Shown: positions 22,871 to 33,270, numbered from the stretch's first letter. The stretch is DNA of 64,000 nucleotides from Stratiolaelaps scimitus (GCA_019614645.1 JABWDB010000036.1:3322833-3386832), one strand, 5' to 3'. Notes: generated by a model from the sequence alone, not told the origin. Numbers and translations are program-made.

Positions 22871-23389
22871 ATGAATTTCCTCGGGATAAGTGGTTCATTG
22901 CCGAGCGTTCGGATCTATTCCACATGGATGACATCTCTTTTGGAGCGATGTAGGATAGCGAAAAGTTTAGTTAATTAAAAAAAAGAAGCTCGTTGTGAAA
23001 ATGTTTTACGTCTGGTATTTTTCATTGAAAAAAGTGGGCCACAAACTCCTAGCTTCTGACAAGGCAGCGTTCGAAGGCCAACACGACAAAGAACTCTTCG
23101 GAAGACACTAATGTAGCCTGCCTGTGTTAGCTAAAATCATAAACTTATAGGGGTTAAATGGAATCAACTTAGCGATTCTTTAGGAGTGTCTCTTTCAAAC
23201 GCTCTCCAGTCTCTTGAAACAATTACTCTGTCAAAACGGTCATTGCTGAAAAAAAAGGGGTTAGATCTTCGAGAACCTCGGCATACTATCGCCAATTTCG
23301 ATAAAGGTAAAGATGCTTTTGCAGTCACTCTGGAAGCACAAATGCGATTGAGACGACGCTCTCACAGGTTCCAACTTTAAGGGATATAC

Positions 23390-23800
23390 ACGGGCCTTTT
23401 CGAATGCTCTCTCCGAACACACAGATACGACAATAGAGCGTTCGCTCAACATCAACAACAACAAAAATACTGCTAAGAATGAACACATAACGAAACGATT
23501 TTCATTATTATCACTCGCGTGATCATACACAATTTATACCATTGCATCTCTGCAATAGTAACTACTTATTGTAATAATTTATATACTGAAACAAATGTAG
23601 CATAGATACGAATGCATCCATGCTGAAATTTTCATTCAAAAACACAATGCTCACAAAATTTCACAACTCACATCAATTTCCACAAATTACTATGTTTTTC
23701 ATCGATTTAAGGACTAAGTGATCCCCCATATTTGTTTCGCGACGCAAATTTCAACGCGTATCGTTGCGTTGTTTATTTGAGGTAAGTTACGGCTGATGGA
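23390..23800. other. Stretch inside BEL/Pao without recognised coding
   Basis: AT-rich and without BEL motifs; possibly an insertion or heavily decayed sequence between reverse transcriptase and RNase H. Confidence 0.35.
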
Positions 23801-23809
23801 TCTTCTTCA

Positions 23810-24214
23810 GTGAAGTTCGTCTTTGTAAAAGTCAGAGTACGCCCTCTAAAACAAGCTTGGACCATTCCGCGAATGGGCGACGTCATCGCAGCAAGAGTGG
23901 CATCGAAGCTTAAGAATTTCTTGGGCCATTTGATCGCTTCAGTGACCTACTGGGGTGATAATTCTGCCGTCCTGGGTTGGCTTCATGACGTTCCAGAGAG
24001 GTGGAAAGTATCTGTAGCGAAGCGTATCACCGAAATTTACTCAGTTTCCGACAAAGACCCCTGGAACTATGTGCAGTCCAAGGATAACCCGGCTGATCAT
24101 TGTACAGAGGTATTAATTAGACACGGCAGCACTAAAGCAATTCTGGTTCTCTGCTCCTTCTTGGCTTCAGTCTACAGGTCGGGCAGAAGCACAACACAGG
24201 CTAAATACCACTAA
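23810..24214 (+). pseudogene. BEL/Pao RNase H region
   Basis: A 134-residue open frame contains GDVIAARVASKLKNF, YWGDNSAVLGWLHD and NRITEIY-like KRITEIYSVSDKDPWNYVQ, ending SKDNPADHCTE: the 'DS..vL.Wl ... V.R..eI ... yv.s..NPAD..' signature of BEL RNase H. The usual DS is DN. Confidence 0.8.
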
Positions 24215-24639
24215 CAGTGCATTGGATACAGCAACTGATTGTGAACGTCAAACACATGTAATGTGCGCTGCCATCCCACGTCAATCCTCAACAGTGTTGC
24301 AACTGCTTAACGGATGGTGATTTTTCGATTTATTGACAAGCTCAAAAAGATGACAAGAGTTTAAACTGGTGTCTATGCTGACGAGTTCATCAGTGCAAGC
24401 AAGATATTAATAAAAAATCCAAGCTAAAGCCTACACAATTGAGTATGACTCCAAATGCCATGTAATGTGCCAAAGTCGAGTTCCATTCATCAGTATCAGC
24501 CATTCATGGCTGCGGACGCAGATGATAATCTCATTCGCTGCCGCTCTAGGCTAGAGAAATCGAATCGATTTCCATACGAGGAGAATATCCTATTATCCTA
24601 CCTGGAGAGAATATTCTTGTCAGGCTGCTGATTAGCTGG

Positions 24640-25600
24640 ACACATTTGTACAAATGCCTTCACTATGGCGGTTTAAACGTCTTATTACGCCAGCTTCGTT
24701 CCAGTGTTCTGATCATTCATGCCCGAAGGGTAGCTTGTTCAGTGCTTGCAGATCGCAAGACATGTCTCAAATCTCGTGTTCGCCAAGCATGCGAAGTGAC
24801 ACCGCCTCTGCCGGCGTTTCGTGTAGAGAGTTCGCCACCCTTCGCATTCACTGGAGTAGATTTCGCCGGACCAATTTACTCACGCGACGACAACGGCAAA
24901 AACTGCAGGAGTTACATTGTGCTCTTTTGATGTGCCACGGTCAGAGCCGTTCGTCTGGAATTAGTGCCCAATCTGGCCTAATTAGTGCCCAATCTTACGA
25001 ATTCTTGTTAGCACTTCGTAGGTTTCTCAATCGTCGTCCGATGGTTTTATTTCCGACAATGCTCTCTCTTAAAAGGGCAGCGGCCGAAATGAAATTGATC
25101 TATGACGACATTCGGGGCCGTCAAACCAAATCTTTGTTAGCAAAGTAAAGCATAACAGGAATTTATCACTGTTCTTACTGGGAACGTTTATTCCAAGTGA
25201 TCAAACGTCCTTTGCGCAAAGTCTTACGCACTAATTGCCTCCCTTTCCGAGGGCTTACGACAGTGTTACCAGACATTGAATCTATGGTCAACTTGCGGCC
25301 ACTAACAACAGTAGCATCTGACGCATCGGAAATTCGCGCTTAATGTCCAGCCGACCTTCTAAACGGCTACCGTGCTACTTTGGTTCCTTCAGAGACATCG
25401 ATAGTAGCCGCCTTTTCTATATCCAATGGCCCAGCGATCATACTCTCCAAACAGCCGCTTCTGGATCCGTACTGGAAGCGCTTTAAGGAAGAATATTTGG
25501 AATATCTTCGGACAGCGCACCTACGTAGTCAGACAACAGTCTCCAGGCCGCTCCAACCCGGGGATATATGTATCCTGTAAGACCCTAGCCCGTCACGTGC
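24640..25600 (+). pseudogene. BEL/Pao integrase and C-terminal tail
   Basis: Frames show PLPAFRVESSPPFAFTGVDF with AGPIY (first catalytic aspartate region), SYEFLLALRRFLNRR, and near the end PLLDPYWKRFKEEYLEYLR, HLRSQTTVSRPLQPGDICI, the conserved tail of BEL integrases. Frameshifts occur at about 24930 and 25140. Confidence 0.8.
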
Positions 25601-25876
25601 CTTTTGGCCTTTAGTGAGAGTCGTTTCGGCTCACGGCGGGGAGAGGTCGGATCTCATACAGAGATCCTGTGTTATCCAGCTACCTTCAGGCCAGCGTTAG
25701 ACTAGGCCCATTCATCTATTATATCATCTGGAATTATTCATTCATGAACTTTCGAGGTGAGGAAAAGCAGTTTGTTGAACCAAGATTTCGCCGGTTTCCT
25801 TTGGATTTCCTACTCGGTCATCTACAACTTTCTTTATTTCAAGTGAAAACGCGGGTCCGCGTTTTGCAGGAGACTT

Positions 25877-26020
25877 TGACAAACGAGTTGTCGTTTGGAC
25901 ACGTAATGCACGTTTAATTTGAATTCGGAGCCATTGCTCTAATTATTGTTGTAATCGTCGTGTAAATGTACGTTTACAGTATCTTGAATAAAATATGTGG
26001 TGAGCTTGGCGGTGGCGCCA
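25877..26020 (+). repeat. BEL/Pao 3' LTR, shortened
   Basis: It starts TGACAAACGAGTTGTCG and ends GGTGAGCTTGGCGGTGGCG, aligned with the 5' LTR. No target duplication could be matched outside the two LTRs, consistent with rearrangement after insertion. Confidence 0.75.
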
Positions 26021-26129
26021 ACCGGCGGTCAGGGGAGAGCCCCGAACTGTCAACAAGCCGTACCACGACAAGCGTACCAGGCCTAACGGGGTACGGTTGC
26101 CATTCCAACACCATCACCCTGCGGGGCAA

Positions 26130-27480
26130 ACAAAGAGTCTTACGCATGTTCTGGGGCAGTGATTTTTCCATGGGCACAAGGATTTATAAATAATAGCAAT
26201 GTATAAGTATGGACAGTCTGTCAAATGCCATGTATAACAATGCAAAAAAAATTGTCAAAAATGTCACTGTCTTTAATAGGATGATGACAAATGTTTTTAG
26301 TAACATTTCGGTTCTACATCTAAACGCTGGAATCGGTGGTCTCAAAAAAGTGGGTCAACTGGAGATGTTGACAAATTTCCTTGAAGATGAGGGCTCTGGA
26401 TTGGGCGTGATGGTGGCGGTAAGCGAGACTTGGTTAAAATGGTCGATTACATCGGCTATGGCATCTCGGGCTTCGGCTTCGTTGGCTCGGGCAGGGAAAC
26501 GAATAGGCATGGGGCCGTCGGAGGAGTTTATATTCGCTCGGGGTGTACTATAGTCGAATCCGTTAGAAGGGGCTAGTGATGATGGTACAAGCGGTGCGTG
26601 TTCTCTTAAGGAAGCCATGTTTAGAGGACTAGTCACTTCCCATGTAGGGATACGCTACTGGATGTACTCGAAAGCATGCTGCCTCAGAATAACACACGCC
26701 CCTGCAGTGTTATGGGTGACGAGAACATCAATCTTCTAGCTAAATGTTTCTGTGGGGTCCATCATTAATGCCAGTAAGATGAACATTACTGGCTCGATTG
26801 CCGCAAAGGCCTACTGAGGTTACCCCTGTTCTCTTTTGCGGTATAATAATACCATGATCAAAGTCGGTTAAATGTTATTGCCTCATGCTTCACGAAACCC
26901 AGAGATGGCAGGGACTCCTTGAGACCCTCGCGTCTAAGTGGTACGCGGTAATTGCTATGTTGCGCCGCCTCAGGGAGCTGGACATCCCTGCGGGTGGCCT
27001 GATATTCCTCTACAAAAACCTTGCTGATCCCGCTCATATGCTATGGTTTAGCCGTATGAGGGGGGGAGGCTACAAGACGATTCTTTATGGAGGAGAGGTT
27101 GTTCAAAGTGAAGCTATTCGTGCTATCTTCGGTAATCGCCGCATGGAGTCCGTTGCTCGCATCATGAAGATGTTCCGAGTTGCCTCAACTGAGGGTACTG
27201 TATTCACTCCTGGTAGCGCGCCTTGCCTTTAAAATATCAACCGGTAGTATTCCAAACGATATTGCCTTCCCTATTGCCCCGGTGATGAGAAGGACTACCC
27301 GCAGGCCAACCGAGTTTGTGATGCCACCTGCCATTAAAGATGCTAGCCAACATGCTCTCGCTTATCGCCTTCCGGCCGTCTGGTGTTCTCTTCGTCTCGA
27401 GATTCATATACTCTCTTTAATTGAAAAAATTGATCTGATTTGATTATACTCTGATCCATGTATCGTTCCAAGGCTTCCTT
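26130..27480 (+). mobile_element. Internally deleted Jockey/CR1-type LINE, copy 2
   Basis: The 5' part codes for the endonuclease start (SVLHLNAGIGGLKKVGQLEM; AVSETWLKW). At about 26715 MGDENINLLA, the GD-x-N motif of the endonuclease, passes directly into the motif D region of the reverse transcriptase (INASKMNIT, about 26770). The rest is the C-terminus to 27443 (ALAYRLPAVW). The polymerase core is therefore missing. The same junction occurs in the copy at 40600-43200. Confidence 0.8.
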
Positions 27481-27569
27481 CATTTCATTTCATTAGTGGT
27501 TTATTTTCGGAACTGCAGTTTCACAATGCTTAAGTTCTCGCAAAAAAAAAATTGAATAAATGGTGTATA

Positions 27570-27685
27570 TAAAACAAGGTCAGAATAATCTGACTTATAA
27601 AACGGTCAGGACAATCTGACTTACAACGTGGTCAGGATAGTCTGAGACATATCGTAACCAGGATAATCTGAAATATACAATTGTA
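27570..27685 (-). repeat. LINE 3' UTR tandem repeat, about 27 bp x 4
   Basis: Four units carry GGTCAGGATAATCTGA variants. Each contains the near-palindrome TCAGGATAATCTGA. Two to three units are also present in the LINE 3' end at 17110-17170, so the array belongs to the family. Confidence 0.8.
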
Positions 27686-27699
27686 ATTATATTCACATT

Positions 27700-29958
27700 T
27701 TAAACCCTCCCCGCAAGAAACTTTTTTGCTTCACTTGCAAACTTTTTAGCTGAAGTGAGGGAACGAAGCTCGCGAGGGAGCGAGCCCCAGACGACCGGTA
27801 GACGGTAAGCCAGAGCTTGGCGGCTGGACTCTTTGACAGTAAATGGCACCTCAAAGGTGGTTGGGCGACGGGTCGAACGCTTCCTCACCATCGTGATAGG
27901 GAAGGAAATGTCGGCTGGTACCTTACCACTGCATGTTTTGAATGCAAGGAGAGCAGTCTGAAAGGTGCATATGTCCTTGAGGCAAAGCAGGTCAAACTGT
28001 TGAAACACATCGGCAACAGAGTCCCTACGACGGCGGCCGAACACAGCTCTCAGAGCATCATTCTGAATGATTTCACCCCGGCGAAGCGTGTCTCTGAAGC
28101 CGCCACCCCAGATTGTGATACCGTAGCATAGCAATGGAATTAGGAGCATTTTGTAGATTAGAAGTAGCCCAGCGACGGGCACCCCAACTTCCCTAAGACG
28201 GCGAAGTGATGCGATAACAGCATAACATTTTGGGGCAAGTCCAGTCAAATGGTCGTGCCATCTCAGACTGTCCTGGATCGTCAGGCCTAAACACTTGACG
28301 TTGCGTGACGTGGGGACCGATAAACCACGCAGTTGCACAGACTGGATCTGGATTGACCTCTGCGGTGCTCGAAAGAGAGTGATACCAGTTTTACTTGCAT
28401 TTATAGCAAGCCCAAACCTCTCAAAAAGGCGCATGACCTCTTCAACTTTTGACATCGATAGTTCAATATCCGCCTGGATCGTCGAGGGGGTAATCCGGAA
28501 TAGGAGCGATGTATCATCAGCATAGGCTATAGTCTTACAGAAGTTGCCAGATGAAATCTTCATTAAGATAAAATTGATTAGGATGATAAACATGTACGGC
28601 CCTAGAATTGAGCCTTGGGGTGTCCCTATGTCAACTACCCTCCAGGTAGACTCCACTTTGCCGACTTTCACCCTCTGTCTTCTCTCCAAGAGGTACGACC
28701 GGAACCAAGCGACAACAGTCCGCTTACATCCTAAATGTTCCAACATCTGAAGAAAAAACGAGTGGTGTACGCAATTGAAAGCGGCAGAGACGTCAAGGAA
28801 GACACCCAGACATAATTGATTGTCCTCGATGGCGTCCGTGATCTCCTGCCAAAGGTGACCCAGGGCTAGTTCTGTGGAGCGTGACCTGCGGAAGCCGAAC
28901 TGGCATGCTGAGAAAAAGCTTATGGAAGTGAGGTGATCCGCCAACCTAGACAAGACTATCTTTTCCAGAACTTTGGACAGATAGTCGACAAGCGAAATCG
29001 GCCGATAATTTGAAGGTAGCCTGCGATCGCCCTTATTTTTAAAAAGAGGGACAATCATGGCATCTTTCAGCCTGCGGGGAAAGCAGCCTGATCTCATCGA
29101 GACATTGATGACGTGAGCCAGTGGCAATGCTAAGGTTGACGCAGCCAACCTAATCAGCTTATTAGGCACACCCACTGCCCCGAGACTCCAGGATGCTTTC
29201 GTTGAAATCAACGCCCTCTGAACCTCTGGAACGTCAACCCCGGGGAGTTCAAATTTGGGTTCTAAAGCTTGCAAAATCGATTGCAGTTCGGGCCGAATGT
29301 CCTCGTCCAGGTGGAGAGCGGAGACCGTTCTCGAGCCGACAGTCGCAAAGTGATGATTTAACTCATCAGCGATGGCTTGTGGAGAGGAAAGCGGGCCTGC
29401 ACTGCTCTCGAGAGAATCCGGGAGTTCCACCCTACCACAGCCTCTGCCACAAGAGCTATTGATGAAGTTCCATAGCTGCCCGCTCTTGCCCCGGAGATGA
29501 AGAAACTGGTTCTCATAAAACGAGGTCCTCGCGCGCCTGAGTTCTCGCATATATCTGAGTCGACTACGGCAGTAAGCAGTCCTTGACTCTTGGGAAGGTG
29601 TTTTCAGATGCCAGCGATACAGTTTGTTGACATTCTGCCTGAGGCGGCGAAGCGAAGCCGAGAAACGAAACTTCTTTTGTTTTCGAGGCGCGTCAGACAC
29701 AAAAGTTGTGAAGGACTCCTCATACACCTTATGGAGTATGCTGCTGAAAGCTTCAAAACTGGCGTCAGCATCGTTTGCATCGACAACCTTGAGCCATGAC
29801 AAGCGCGGCATGCGATCCAAGAAGTTTGAGACTTCCTCGGGGCTGTGTTTCATGACCAAATTTGTAGTGACGGATTCTCTTGGACAATGAGAGCGTCTAC
29901 CTGCAAACGAGAGCAACACTGGGTAATGGTCAGAAAAGAGAGGAGTGCACCAGACCAC
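27700..29958 (-). CDS. LINE ORF2: end of endonuclease, reverse transcriptase, C-terminal domain
   Basis: The 752-residue open frame begins inside the endonuclease (LFSDHYPVLLSF contains the SDH catalytic motif). Reverse transcriptase motifs run in order: PLFKNKGDRRLPSNYRPISL (fingers), FLDVSAAFNCVHHSFF (motif A), GTPQGSILGPYMF (motif B), IAYADDTSLLF (motif C with intact YADD) and INASKTGITLF (motif D). The C-tail has CYGITIWGGGF, RRRRDSVADVF and ALAYRLPVVW. The polymerase core appears intact, and the protein would reverse-transcribe its own RNA at a nicked target. The endonuclease part upstream needs frameshift repair, so the element is probably not autonomous. The first methionine is not the natural start. 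Confidence 0.9.
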   Translation of the reverse strand: MVWCTPLFSDHYPVLLSFAGRRSHCPRESVTTNLVMKHSPEEVSNFLDRMPRLSWLKVVDANDADASFEAFSSILHKVYEESFTTFVSDAPRKQKKFRFSASLRRLRQNVNKLYRWHLKTPSQESRTAYCRSRLRYMRELRRARTSFYENQFLHLRGKSGQLWNFINSSCGRGCGRVELPDSLESSAGPLSSPQAIADELNHHFATVGSRTVSALHLDEDIRPELQSILQALEPKFELPGVDVPEVQRALISTKASWSLGAVGVPNKLIRLAASTLALPLAHVINVSMRSGCFPRRLKDAMIVPLFKNKGDRRLPSNYRPISLVDYLSKVLEKIVLSRLADHLTSISFFSACQFGFRRSRSTELALGHLWQEITDAIEDNQLCLGVFLDVSAAFNCVHHSFFLQMLEHLGCKRTVVAWFRSYLLERRQRVKVGKVESTWRVVDIGTPQGSILGPYMFIILINFILMKISSGNFCKTIAYADDTSLLFRITPSTIQADIELSMSKVEEVMRLFERFGLAINASKTGITLFRAPQRSIQIQSVQLRGLSVPTSRNVKCLGLTIQDSLRWHDHLTGLAPKCYAVIASLRRLREVGVPVAGLLLIYKMLLIPLLCYGITIWGGGFRDTLRRGEIIQNDALRAVFGRRRRDSVADVFQQFDLLCLKDICTFQTALLAFKTCSGKVPADISFPITMVRKRSTRRPTTFEVPFTVKESSRQALAYRLPVVWGSLPRELRSLTSAKKFASEAKKFLAGRV

Positions 29959-30668
29959 AGGTCAGATCACCAGAAACTCATCACAGTTGCCAACGGCAAT
30001 ATGATGGCAAGTGCCAGAAGCAGGCCGCGTTACCTTATCGATGACATGACGAAGGCCTCTAGAGGTAAAAAAACAACGAGTAATTCTCACTGAGTGAACT
30101 AACCAGTAAGTTTATATTCGAGTCTCCCATAACTATGCACGGCAAGGATCCTCCTGCAGGAAGAATATCGTCTAACAAGTTACGAAATGACTGGAATAGA
30201 AACCAATGAGGTAACCCTCAAATCCAGATTTCCTAATGTGCACCCGAACGACCTGAACATTGCCATCATCACTGCCCTTTGCCGAAGTCTCTAGAACACT
30301 ACAACCAGCTCGAACGAAGATTCCAACTCCACTTCCCTGTTTGGCCATTTCCCGCTCCGACCCGAAAAAAGTGAAGTCCGAGATGCCAAAACCGTCGAAG
30401 TCAGCCGTTTTTAACCACGTCTCACTCACTACCACCGCGTGCAAGTGTCTCAAGAGCCCTCTCCCTCCAGGAGGTCTGCAAGTGTCTCGAGTTTTCCCGA
30501 TTTCTTGAGCCCTCCAGTACCAGCATTCGAGTGAAGTGCAGTGAAATTACTATACACTGGGGTTCTTGAACCAACAAAACCTGTAACTGAAAACTCCGGC
30601 ACACCGCACCAGGTCTGGCAATCACTGATATTATTATAATTGGGGGGATTTATGGTAAATGTGTCCAT
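29900..30668 (-). pseudogene. LINE ORF2 endonuclease, frameshifted
   Basis: Three reading frames together give an apurinic/apyrimidinic-type endonuclease: NAGTGGLKKSGKLETLADLL, then VVVSETWLKTADFDGFGI, GSGVGIFVRAGCSVLE, VMGDSNINLL (the GD-x-N motif) and the SDH motif at the start of the long frame. Breaks lie near 30450, 30170 and 29960. The protein nicks target DNA to prime reverse transcription. Confidence 0.75.
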
Positions 30669-30670
30669 AA

Positions 30671-32150
30671 TTATATAGATGAGTATGCTTTGGCACCAAC
30701 TGACTTAACATTCATTGAGACTAGCACTGCCATTAGCGGTCCTAAAACGTTAGTTAAACACCTAGCGGCTCGGGGACACACTGCATTAAGAAGTCTGAAC
30801 ACGGGCTTCAACGAGGTGGTGAACGCCGTCTTAGCCTTGTGGCTCCTCTTGCTCCCCGAAATTTTAGCCACCTTCTTCAGCGGCTTTTTCTTCTTTGGGG
30901 CCAGAGGTATTGAGGTCGTGCCAGGTAGGTTTACTTTGACCTCGGTACCCTCTTCGGACCCGACGATGACAGTTCTCACAACAGCAGCGTAAGATTTCTT
31001 CATTACATAAACATAAACTTTTTCGGGCTGACTCTCAGCCAACATTTAACGTCCACGGTACCGCTTTTCGCATTACCGATTTCTTCATTGCTTGCGGCGC
31101 TTCTGCGGAACCTCCTGTTGAATCTGGGCCCAGGATACACTGAGTGCTGACTACTTCGACAGTATTTGCCTCTGGATGGTGCGATTTCAGTTTTTGAATA
31201 AGACGACTTTCCATCCTTGCTTTCCTCTTCTCGATTTCGCACGCTCGAAGCGGACAGGATGGAGAGGACGAGATATGAGACCCTCTGCAGTTAACACACT
31301 TCGCAGAGTTTTTACATTTGTCCACCAAGTGTCCCGATAGCCCGCATCGTTTGCAAGCAATTTTATTTCTACAGGCGGCAGCTATATGGCCTAACCTCTG
31401 ACATTTGAAACACGAAGTGGGGGGCCCAGCATATAATACAACTCTATGCTTTTTGTAGGCCAAAAATACCTCGGTAGGAGGGACCTTATTGAATTGCAGA
31501 AGAACTCTATCGGTGGGGAATTCACGAAGCTCGTTCTCGATTCGTCTTTTTATCAACTCCCTCTTTACGACGACAACACCCATGTCCGCAAGGGCTTCCA
31601 GTTGATCGTTGTTGGAAAATCCTCGATCGACATGACTGATTCTGGCCCAGTTCTGCTCAAGTTCTCGACATTTGCACATCACTGGGGTCTCCAGCAGTGA
31701 ATATAGTTGCATTACCTTTCTTGCCTCGTCAACAGTGTCTGTCCACACATGGATCATACCAAATCTAGACTCCGGCCTCGTTCCAGGGAACATTCTGAAT
31801 AATTCACCACACAGGGCTAACAATTTTCCCTCGAAAGGCTCACTTGAGAAGTGTGTACCATCTTGCTCTTTTACTTCCACTCTCCGTCCTATCACAACGC
31901 GGAATACGCCTTTCGCGTTTCTATTCGCACTATCCCTGATGGCCGCTATTTTAACCATCATCTTGTAGACTCTCTTTGTAGTGTTTTTATTTTCTACCTT
32001 GGTCCAGCCTTGAGCGGGTTGGTCGCTGTTCCCCACCTGTACAGGGTGCACTTTCTCCGCGTGCATCTGTTCTAGATCACCGTCGATGTTAATGCAGTTA
32101 ATGCAGGAGTCTACCGGATCTCCACTCACTCTCTCCACAGCTGTCGACAC
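30671..32150 (-). pseudogene. LINE ORF1 (gag-like, three zinc knuckles), broken by an insertion
   Basis: The frame opens at ATG 32150. After a basic region with coiled-coil character it shows an RNA-binding-like middle (RMFPGTRPESRFGMIHVWTD) and three knuckles: CFKCQRLGHIAAAC, CKRCGLSGHLVDKC and CVNCRGSHISSSPSC. At 31089 it runs into a short insertion and stops at 31035. The frame resumes exactly after the second copy of a 12-bp target duplication (30993) and continues to 30671 with KKKKPLKKVAKISGSKRSHK. ORF1 proteins of this type coat the element RNA. The total without the insertion would be roughly 470 residues. Confidence 0.85.
31005..31077 (-). mobile_element. 73-bp SINE-like insertion in LINE ORF1
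   Basis: It is flanked by GATTTCTTCATT at 30993-31004 and 31078-31089. On the minus strand the insert contains CCGTGGACGTTAAATG, then the hairpin GGCTGA-GAG-TCAGCC, CG, AAAAA and a TTTATG repeat tail. Relatives lie at 38781-38829 and 62302-62350. Confidence 0.9.
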
Positions 32151-32330
32151 TCGATCAGCTGTAGCAGCCCTCGGTGCTAATAGCCCAGTTACATCCGACG
32201 AGGAACCAGCACCGACAAAAACCTGCTTATTAGCTATCGCCGATGTAGCTCTCGTGGCCTTCTGAACGCCGGCGAGCTTAACTCCCTTACTCCAGTGCCG
32301 ACTCTATCCTCCCCATTGCGGGGCTGACAG

Positions 32331-32775
32331 TCCGCCGAAGCTTTTCGAACACCACTACGTTCGATACGTATACAGTTATCACAACAAACAACAACTCAAA
32401 AACAGCTGTGAGAAGCCCCTCAGCGTAGCACGAAATTCGAACTGCCAGCGACAGTTACGAAGCACGTGATCGCGTGAAGAAGCTTCACTTTGGGGTAGCC
32501 TGATGGCTGCGACCCACGCAGCTGCTTATAATTTCAAGTGTCGACGTGGGTTTGTAGATGCAAACAAGGTGTATTCTAGAGCGATCGAGGTCGAATTCAC
32601 CTCCAACAAAACTCAGTTTTGTCACAAATATACTGCCACAAAGATGCACTGAATTGTCTTCAGCCACCTCAGCGCTAGCAATCACCGTTGAGAACTTCAG
32701 CTCTCCACAAACTCGGCGAATTTTGCCGGAGCAAAACGGCCGTGACGCACCGCGTTAGAAGACGAAGCTTCTGAT
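32331..32775. other. Spacer between LINE 5' end and repeat unit copy A
   Basis: No gene was recognised. The exact LINE 5' end is uncertain; no target duplication was found. Confidence 0.4.
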
Positions 32776-32779
32776 GAAT

Positions 32780-32870
32780 GATTTTACTTACTACATTCTT
32801 CTTAAATGAATGATTTTACTTACTACATTCTTCTTAAATGAATGATTTTACTTACTACATTTTTCGTTGT
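32780..32870 (-). repeat. 32-bp tandem repeat carrying a splice donor, about 2.8 units
   Basis: The unit includes, on the minus strand, TGTAGTAAGTAAAATCATTC followed by ATTTAAGAAGAA. GTAAGT in each unit is the splice donor of the cysteine-rich exon that ends at 32856. The same array starts at 63946 and runs off the window end. Confidence 0.9.
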
Positions 32871-33270
32871 AGATAAACGACAAGAAGGCGAATACATCCG
32901 GAAAACAACGCGACTTGTAACATATTCCATTGGGGCAAAATCCTCGAGAATCATAGTCGCATTTATATTGACAAATATTCCTGTAGAACTCGTGTCCGAT
33001 TACGTTGCATTTACAGGCAGATGTGAACCATCGTTTGGAACAGGTTGCATTGGCCTTAGTGCATAAGGCTTTCTCATCGGTGTTACAGCCTCCCGTTAGT
33101 CCCATTAAGAGAGCTAGAAGAAAATAAGCCAGATCGGAGGTGTAAATAGAGAAACGCAAGTCCTTAGATATGTTGTCAACATTCAAAAAGGTCACTAGCA
33201 AACAGAGCAAATCAGGTAACGACATTAAAGACTTCAAACTTTGGAGACCTGCTGTTGATACAATTACAGA
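32856..33270 (-). CDS. Anchor/Cys-rich gene family, copy A, cysteine-rich exon
   Basis: The 415-nt exon runs from a GTCGCAG acceptor (before 33270) to a GTAAGT donor (G at 32855). Reading: a start with STAGLQSLKSLMSLPDLLCL, a hydrophobic stretch LAYFLLALLMGLTGG, then a domain with about eleven cysteines: CNTDEKALCTKANATC, SACKC, NICQYKCDYD, FCPNGICYKSRCF and a final NEKC. The hydrophobic stretch could be a signal peptide or a membrane helix. The domain is disulphide-rich and, by inference, extracellular. No family was recognised. It is nearly identical to copy C (63539-63953). Confidence 0.7.

Larger units (their letters stand above)
20414..26020 (+). mobile_element. BEL/Pao LTR retrotransposon, decayed
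   Basis: Between the two related LTRs the plus strand shows, in order, a gag start (about 20840), gag zinc fingers (21439-21681), a DUF1758-type protease region (21773-22138), reverse transcriptase (22240-22860), RNase H (23810-24110), integrase (24646-25140) and the C-terminal chromatin/DNA-binding-like tail (25430-25590). This is the standard gag-pol order of BEL/Pao elements. Many frameshifts and stops mean that no functional polyprotein is possible. Confidence 0.85.
27480..32330 (-). mobile_element. Near-complete Jockey/CR1-type LINE
   Basis: Minus-strand order: a leader (32330-32150), ORF1 with gag-like zinc knuckles (32150-30671, interrupted by a short insertion), an endonuclease (30668-29900) with frameshifts, a reverse transcriptase and C-terminal tail (to 27700), a 3' UTR with 27-bp tandem repeats, and an end TGCAGTTCCGAAAATAAACC followed by GAAATGAAATG. 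There is no RNase H domain. ORF1 zinc knuckles point to Jockey; the C-terminal tail is also seen in CR1-like elements, so the clade is not settled. Confidence 0.85.
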
